Origin: a virus | DNA length: 34,196 nucleotides | IMG/VR virus record: IMGVR_UViG_3300032249_000847 | Coordinates: 1-34,196 of that record | Direction: 5' to 3' (one strand) | Translations under genes and position numbers: made by a program | Notes under the pieces: generated by a model | What the model was told of the DNA's origin: nothing | Seen by the model: only the letters and a program-made list of their open reading frames with translations | Databases searched by the model: none | Shown: positions 30,968 to 34,196 of the stretch, in pieces | Position numbering within the stretch: the stretch's first letter is position 1 | How the letters are laid out: each line of letters opens with the position of its first letter

Positions 30968-31202
30968 CCCGAATAGATTTAAGTTTTCGTGCGTATTTGT
31001 CAGCAATTTCATCCACTCTTGAAGGTGCTGTGGGCTTCAGTTCCGCAAGCTGGGTGATCACCGCCATGAACTGGCGACTTAAAACTGCAAGTATCTGCGC
31101 TGAATCGGTGCAATCAATCTCGACGGCAAGACGATCTCGCAACGCCACTAACGCCGCAACATCATCTTCAGCGCCCGAAACACCAGACCTGCCCTCTACC
31201 AC
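30915..31202 (-). CDS. terS: Terminase small subunit-like protein
   Basis: The GTG at 31202 overlaps the previous gene's stop by seven bases. The 95-residue product contains DDVAALVALRDRLAVEID, then LAVLSRQFMAVITQLAEL and SRVDEIADKYARKLKSI. The A-LVALRD-LA-EID ... LSRQ---V--QLAEL ... SRVDEIA pattern is that of small terminase subunits of actinophages, which recognise cos or pac and load the motor. The C-terminal is short and charged. Confidence 0.85.
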   Translation of the reverse strand: MVEGRSGVSGAEDDVAALVALRDRLAVEIDCTDSAQILAVLSRQFMAVITQLAELKPTAPSRVDEIADKYARKLKSIRGADTSDTEPSGGAAQSR

Positions 31203-31624
31203 GGCATTGCCACCGACTCGACAGCATCAGTGGTTCTGCTCTGATACCAACGGTTCGCGACCTGCTTCATCTGCCAAGGACGCTGCTTGTCGCACCGAGA
31301 CAACACCACCTCGCGGCCCGGATCCACAGTAACGATCTTCGCCCCCAACCGTTGATAAAACTTGATCATCTTCTCGGACGGCGTCGAATGAATCACGTAC
31401 ACATCTGTTAAGTCCTTGTAGTCAAGAGCAGCGTCAATGGCAGCTCTGCGGGCTGCCTGAGTCACCGCAGAAACATGCTTCGGGTAAACACGGGAACCTT
31501 CTTGGAGGGGCGTCAGAACCGCTGCGATGGCGTCGTAATCAATCGTTATATCGCCCGATTTAGCGTTCTGGCGCACCCAAGTCGATTTACCTGCCGCTGG
31601 CGGCCCGGTAACAAGAAACAACAT
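31196..31624 (-). CDS. P-loop NTPase / kinase-like protein
   Basis: I use ATG 31624, which overlaps the HNH stop as TGATG; GTG 31627 and TTG 31630 are in frame. The 142-residue protein has a Walker A at residues 7-15 (GPPAAGKST), a TIDYDAIAAVL region, VYVIHSTPSEKMIKFY and a lid-like SRCDKQRPWQMKQVANRWYQ. It resembles small AAA or polynucleotide-kinase-like P-loop proteins encoded before the terminase in many actinophages. The role is probably nucleic-acid end processing near packaging, inferred from context. Confidence 0.8.
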   Translation of the reverse strand: MLFLVTGPPAAGKSTWVRQNAKSGDITIDYDAIAAVLTPLQEGSRVYPKHVSAVTQAARRAAIDAALDYKDLTDVYVIHSTPSEKMIKFYQRLGAKIVTVDPGREVVLSRCDKQRPWQMKQVANRWYQSRTTDAVESVAMPW

Positions 31625-31971
31625 CACCAATCCATAGCCAAGTCAGACTGCACATCCGGGCAATCAACTTGGACACCAGTCACCGCTGGACGTTTGTGGT
31701 CCCGGTTTCCGTAGCCGCGCTGAGAGTTACAGGTGAAGTGCAGCAGCCTGTCAGCGAGCATCCCACCCAAAGCCCGAGCCTGTGAATGATCCGCAGCCAA
31801 CGGCCGCCCATCCCAATTCTTGGTGGGCTCTTTCCTCAACGCCAGCCCGCACCACCAACACAACTCGCCGTCGATGAGCTTGCGCATCAAAATTGTGCGC
31901 TGCTGCTGATGACGCCAACCCAAACCCAACTGCGTTTGCGTCTTCGTCTTACCCCGACGATTACTGATCAA
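31624..31971 (-). CDS. HNH endonuclease
   Basis: The protein has the treble-clef nuclease fold: GELCWWCGLAL (zinc Cys pair), NWDGRPLAADHSQARALGG (the first catalytic His in ADHS) and ADRLLHFTCNSQRGYGN (the closing His and Asn). HNH enzymes next to terminase are common in cos-type phages and aid cohesive-end cleavage. The start is uncertain. TTG 31971 sits at the end of the glycosyltransferase gene, GTG 32013 gives a 53-base overlap, and TTG 32064 would overlap by 104 bases. The conserved part begins near GLGWRHQQQRT, so the shortest choice keeps the whole domain. Confidence 0.82.
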   Translation of the reverse strand: MISNRRGKTKTQTQLGLGWRHQQQRTILMRKLIDGELCWWCGLALRKEPTKNWDGRPLAADHSQARALGGMLADRLLHFTCNSQRGYGNRDHKRPAVTGVQVDCPDVQSDLAMDW

Positions 31972-32596
31972 CCCACACCGACTTACTTGACCAATTAGCG
32001 TGAGCCCCTGCACTCCACGCCACTCGGCCCGCCGGCCGCGGCTGACCATCGTTATGCACTGCAATCACTGTCGGCCAATCCGCGTGGTCAACCAGTGACG
32101 GCACACAATAGGACACATCCAAACCCGACCAGGACGCCCACTCGCTGATACGTTCGTCAACCGGCAATCCGGTTCTCCAGCCAACCAACCCAGGCAGCAG
32201 ATCTGTCCTCACCGCATACCCCACACCGTGATACATACGATCTGCCGACACCCAGTCGGCGCCCTCCCGCTGCGCCGCCTCGACAGCACGACCAATAGCT
32301 GCCTGGTACTGCGGCGGCCTAGATTGTCCCAAGTACAAAGAAACCAACGGCTCCGGTGAATGCTCTAAAGAAGCCTCAAGCTGAGCCCTGAAATTAGGCA
32401 CAGGCACGGCATCATCTTCCAACACAACCGACCAAACACTCGGCTGAGAAACAAGCCAGCGATGCACCCGGTCGTGATTGCCGTCGCAGCCAAGTCGACC
32501 GTTATCCATCGACAAAAAACTGGCGCCCACAGTCGCAAACAGTTCGTGAGCAGCATCAGCCCGAGAAGTATGGGCAACAATCCCAATGCGGATCAC
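31961..32596 (-). CDS. Glycosyltransferase, GT25-like
   Basis: The GTG at 32596 begins MIRIGIVAHTSRADAAHELF. The protein has a GT-A type architecture with the motif VWSVVLEDDAVPVPNF (Glu 60, Asp 61, Asp 62), matching the EDDA metal-binding motif of family 25 transferases. The middle SLYLGQSRPPQYQAAIGRAV and HGVGYAVRTDLLPGLVGW follow, and the C-terminus has DERISEWASWSGLDVSYCVP then SLVDH. The acceptor is unknown; virion proteins or a host glycan are the options. It sits next to a larger glycosyltransferase at the start of the late operon, before the HNH gene. Confidence 0.8.
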   Translation of the reverse strand: MIRIGIVAHTSRADAAHELFATVGASFLSMDNGRLGCDGNHDRVHRWLVSQPSVWSVVLEDDAVPVPNFRAQLEASLEHSPEPLVSLYLGQSRPPQYQAAIGRAVEAAQREGADWVSADRMYHGVGYAVRTDLLPGLVGWRTGLPVDERISEWASWSGLDVSYCVPSLVDHADWPTVIAVHNDGQPRPAGRVAWSAGAHANWSSKSVWVDQ

Positions 32597-32610
32597 TCAG
32601 ACCACACCCA

Positions 32611-34032
32611 TCACTTATGGGCAAACCACGCCGACGGATGAGAAGTCGCACCAGACTTAAACAAAGTAGTCACCTGAATACCCGAAACCACATTCGGATG
32701 TTTCGACGCAGCGATGTTGAAATACGTCATTTCCTCTACCGGATCAGACCTATCCCCCGAAACCCACAAATCAACCATGTCTCGGCACAACTGCATCACA
32801 GTCGCACGATCCCCACCCACAACACCGCAATTCAACAACATGCGGCCACTATTCGCCTCAACCCACTTCGAAGAATTGGGAGAATGGCTACGAATCCAAT
32901 CGCAATTAACAACTTCCATCTCCCAGCCACAATACAAAACACCCGAGCGCATCGCCGGAAAAGGATCATTAAGCAGCAACACATCGCTGGCATCAACAAG
33001 CCACACAAAGCAAACATCAGGATTATCCCGTAACCACTGCCACTGAGAAATCCAACGCTGCTCATAGGCAGACAACGGAGATTCCACCCGACAGACAGTG
33101 AAACCGTCGAAAACAACACCAGGAACATCGGTCAACAACACAAGATCTTGGCCGGCGGCCGACGAACGTAGCGGGTCCAGCACACGGGAATCATTAGGCA
33201 GATGACAACCACGCTGAACATCCACAACAGACGTAAAATACGACGTCAAAATGCAATTCCGGGAACCATACGGAACAAAAGACGAATCATCTGCCAAAGA
33301 AAGCCGTAAAGCCTCATTGCGCTCAAGTAAAGCAGCACGGTCACCAGCAGAAAGAGTCCGCGAAACCGCCCCAAACCGATCAGCAGCCCAAATCAGCGCA
33401 TCGGAACCAGGAATATCCTGATGCACGAACGATGTCAGGCCAGCATTGTAGATGCGCTGGCTAAACTCGCCATGCTCATCCATGCCCAACCCAAACTCGG
33501 GCCGCATTCCACCAACACGACGGACTACATCAGCCGTCAGGTACAACATGCACCCCATAGACCAGGCATAAGCAACCAAGCCAGAATCCTGATACAACAC
33601 ATTCATCTTGGGTATTTGCCGGCCGCGGGCATCCCGGATCCACGAATGCTGCAAATGCGGCTCAGCCGAGACTAAATAAGGCAACCACCACTCATCAGCA
33701 GCCGGCCGAGTGTCGTCATCGAACAAAAACAGGTGGTCAACACCCCGAGACATCAGAGCCGAGATACAGACATTCTTGGACCGCGGAATACCTAGAGCTG
33801 ACTCATGTCGAATGACGGAGACAGCAGGATCAGTTACCGAAACCTGAAAATCAGATCCATCATCGACCACCACTACGGGAACATCCGAGGGTGTAAAACG
33901 CTTGAAAGCCGCCAAAGTCTCAGCCAAGACTTCATGCCGATTTCTGGAAGTAATCGCAACCCCAAAAGACGGCTTGGAAACCGAGGACGCTAACTCCGCG
34001 TACTCGACACCATCGACCAGAATTTTAGGCAT
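32611..34032 (-). CDS. Two-domain glycosyltransferase (GT2-like plus second GT-A-like domain)
   Basis: Residues about 20-250 are a GT2-type domain: SFGVAITSRNRHEVLAETL, VPVVVVDDGSD, then HLFLFDDDTRPAAD with the DDD metal motif at 105-107, YAWSMGCMLYLTADVVRRVG and GMDEHGEFSQRIYNAG (a catalytic-base-type acidic cluster). Residues about 257-473 look like a second nucleotide-sugar domain: NCILTSYFTSVVDVQRGCHL, LVLLTDVPGVVFDGF, then WLVDASDVLLLNDPF (Asp 347, Asp 350) and SGRMLLNCGVVGGDRATVM. The start ATG 34032 is the first in the operon. Phage transferases of this kind can modify virion proteins. Linked action of both domains is inferred. Confidence 0.8.
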   Translation of the reverse strand: MPKILVDGVEYAELASSVSKPSFGVAITSRNRHEVLAETLAAFKRFTPSDVPVVVVDDGSDFQVSVTDPAVSVIRHESALGIPRSKNVCISALMSRGVDHLFLFDDDTRPAADEWWLPYLVSAEPHLQHSWIRDARGRQIPKMNVLYQDSGLVAYAWSMGCMLYLTADVVRRVGGMRPEFGLGMDEHGEFSQRIYNAGLTSFVHQDIPGSDALIWAADRFGAVSRTLSAGDRAALLERNEALRLSLADDSSFVPYGSRNCILTSYFTSVVDVQRGCHLPNDSRVLDPLRSSAAGQDLVLLTDVPGVVFDGFTVCRVESPLSAYEQRWISQWQWLRDNPDVCFVWLVDASDVLLLNDPFPAMRSGVLYCGWEMEVVNCDWIRSHSPNSSKWVEANSGRMLLNCGVVGGDRATVMQLCRDMVDLWVSGDRSDPVEEMTYFNIAASKHPNVVSGIQVTTLFKSGATSHPSAWFAHK

Positions 34033-34196
34033 GGGCTAATTCCCTAAAACACGAAGTAGAACGGCTATTAACAGGGCAAAACGGGCGCAACACCGCTGTA
34101 AAAGGGGTCAATTCAGGGCGAAAACGTGCGGCTGAAAATTACGCACATGTGTTTCCGCAGGTCTAGCCATTTTTTTCGGGGGGAGAGAAAGCTGCC
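34033..34196. other. cos: Gene-free end region, probable cos/packaging-initiation end
   Basis: The last 164 bases carry no convincing gene; a 20-codon frame starting ATGGCT on the minus strand is too short to trust. A run of six G and a polypurine stretch lie at the edge. Two related words, CAGGGCAAAACG and CAGGGCGAAAACG, occur about 40 bp apart. Position upstream of the first gene of the packaging block, with terminase and HNH nuclease a few kilobases away, fits a cohesive-end region with terminase-binding repeats. The terminus itself is not proven. Confidence 0.5.

Noticed and set aside
34077-34170. Tiny minus-strand frame starting ATGGCTAGACCT (20 codons)
   Set aside because: It has no ribosome binding site, and the proline- and histidine-containing peptide resembles no known protein. 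It lies in the likely packaging-site region.
1-34196. CRISPR arrays, insertion sequences or rRNA genes
   Set aside because: No regularly spaced direct repeats with unique spacers, no transposase motifs with terminal inverted repeats and no rRNA signatures were seen.

Overview
The window is one side of a temperate, long-tailed (siphovirus-type) actinophage genome. Nearly all of it is a single minus-strand late operon, read from the right edge (about 34.0 kb) toward the left. The order is the canonical one: DNA packaging, head, connector, tail, lysis. The host is probably a mycolic-acid-bearing actinobacterium (Mycobacteriales: Mycobacterium, Gordonia, Rhodococcus and relatives). The reasons are a moderately GC-rich sequence with frequent GTG starts, a LysA of the amidase type common in phages of these hosts, actinophage-style packaging genes, and a LysB-like esterase domain. 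Genus cannot be fixed from sequence alone.

Layout, left to right. 1-800: N-terminal two thirds of a tyrosine integrase, cut by the window edge. 801-1137: a gene-free stretch holding a probable attP, whose core is the 3' end of a tRNA gene (best fit tRNA-Ala) flanked by repeats that look like integrase arm sites, then a UUCG-capped hairpin, then a promoter/operator with two 13-bp direct repeats exactly 21 bp apart. 1138-1640: a short plus-strand cassette with a CxxC-rich protein and a 45-residue ribbon-helix-helix protein, convergent with the late operon; the two stop codons share one CTAG. 1637-3483: small late-operon genes and a metallophosphoesterase split by an in-frame amber codon. 3494-5579: lysis module (two membrane proteins and LysA). 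5589-13738: receptor-binding and fibre genes, including a nine-copy repeat protein, two tiny membrane proteins, a lyase-like protein and a collagen-like fibre. 13751-18006: baseplate-type minor tail proteins, one with an N-terminal LysB/cutinase-like esterase. 18003-21560: tape measure. 21567-22450: tail assembly chaperones joined by a -1 frameshift at CCCAAAA. 22582-25598: major tail protein, tail terminator, connectors. 25598-29491: major capsid, decoration protein, ClpP-type protease-scaffold, portal. 29507-31971: terminase subunits, P-loop kinase, HNH nuclease. 31961-34032: two glycosyltransferase genes. 34033-34196: non-coding, probably the left cohesive end of the virion DNA.

Most gene junctions overlap by 1-13 bases (ATGA, GTGA, TGATG, TAATG), implying translational coupling along one long message. 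The points most worth following up are the amber-split phosphoesterase, the esterase built into a tail protein with no separate lysB in view, the pairing of glycosyltransferases with Thr-rich collagen-like and repeat fibres, the attP arm-site layout, and the self-contained cassette beside attP, which would lie at a prophage edge after integration.
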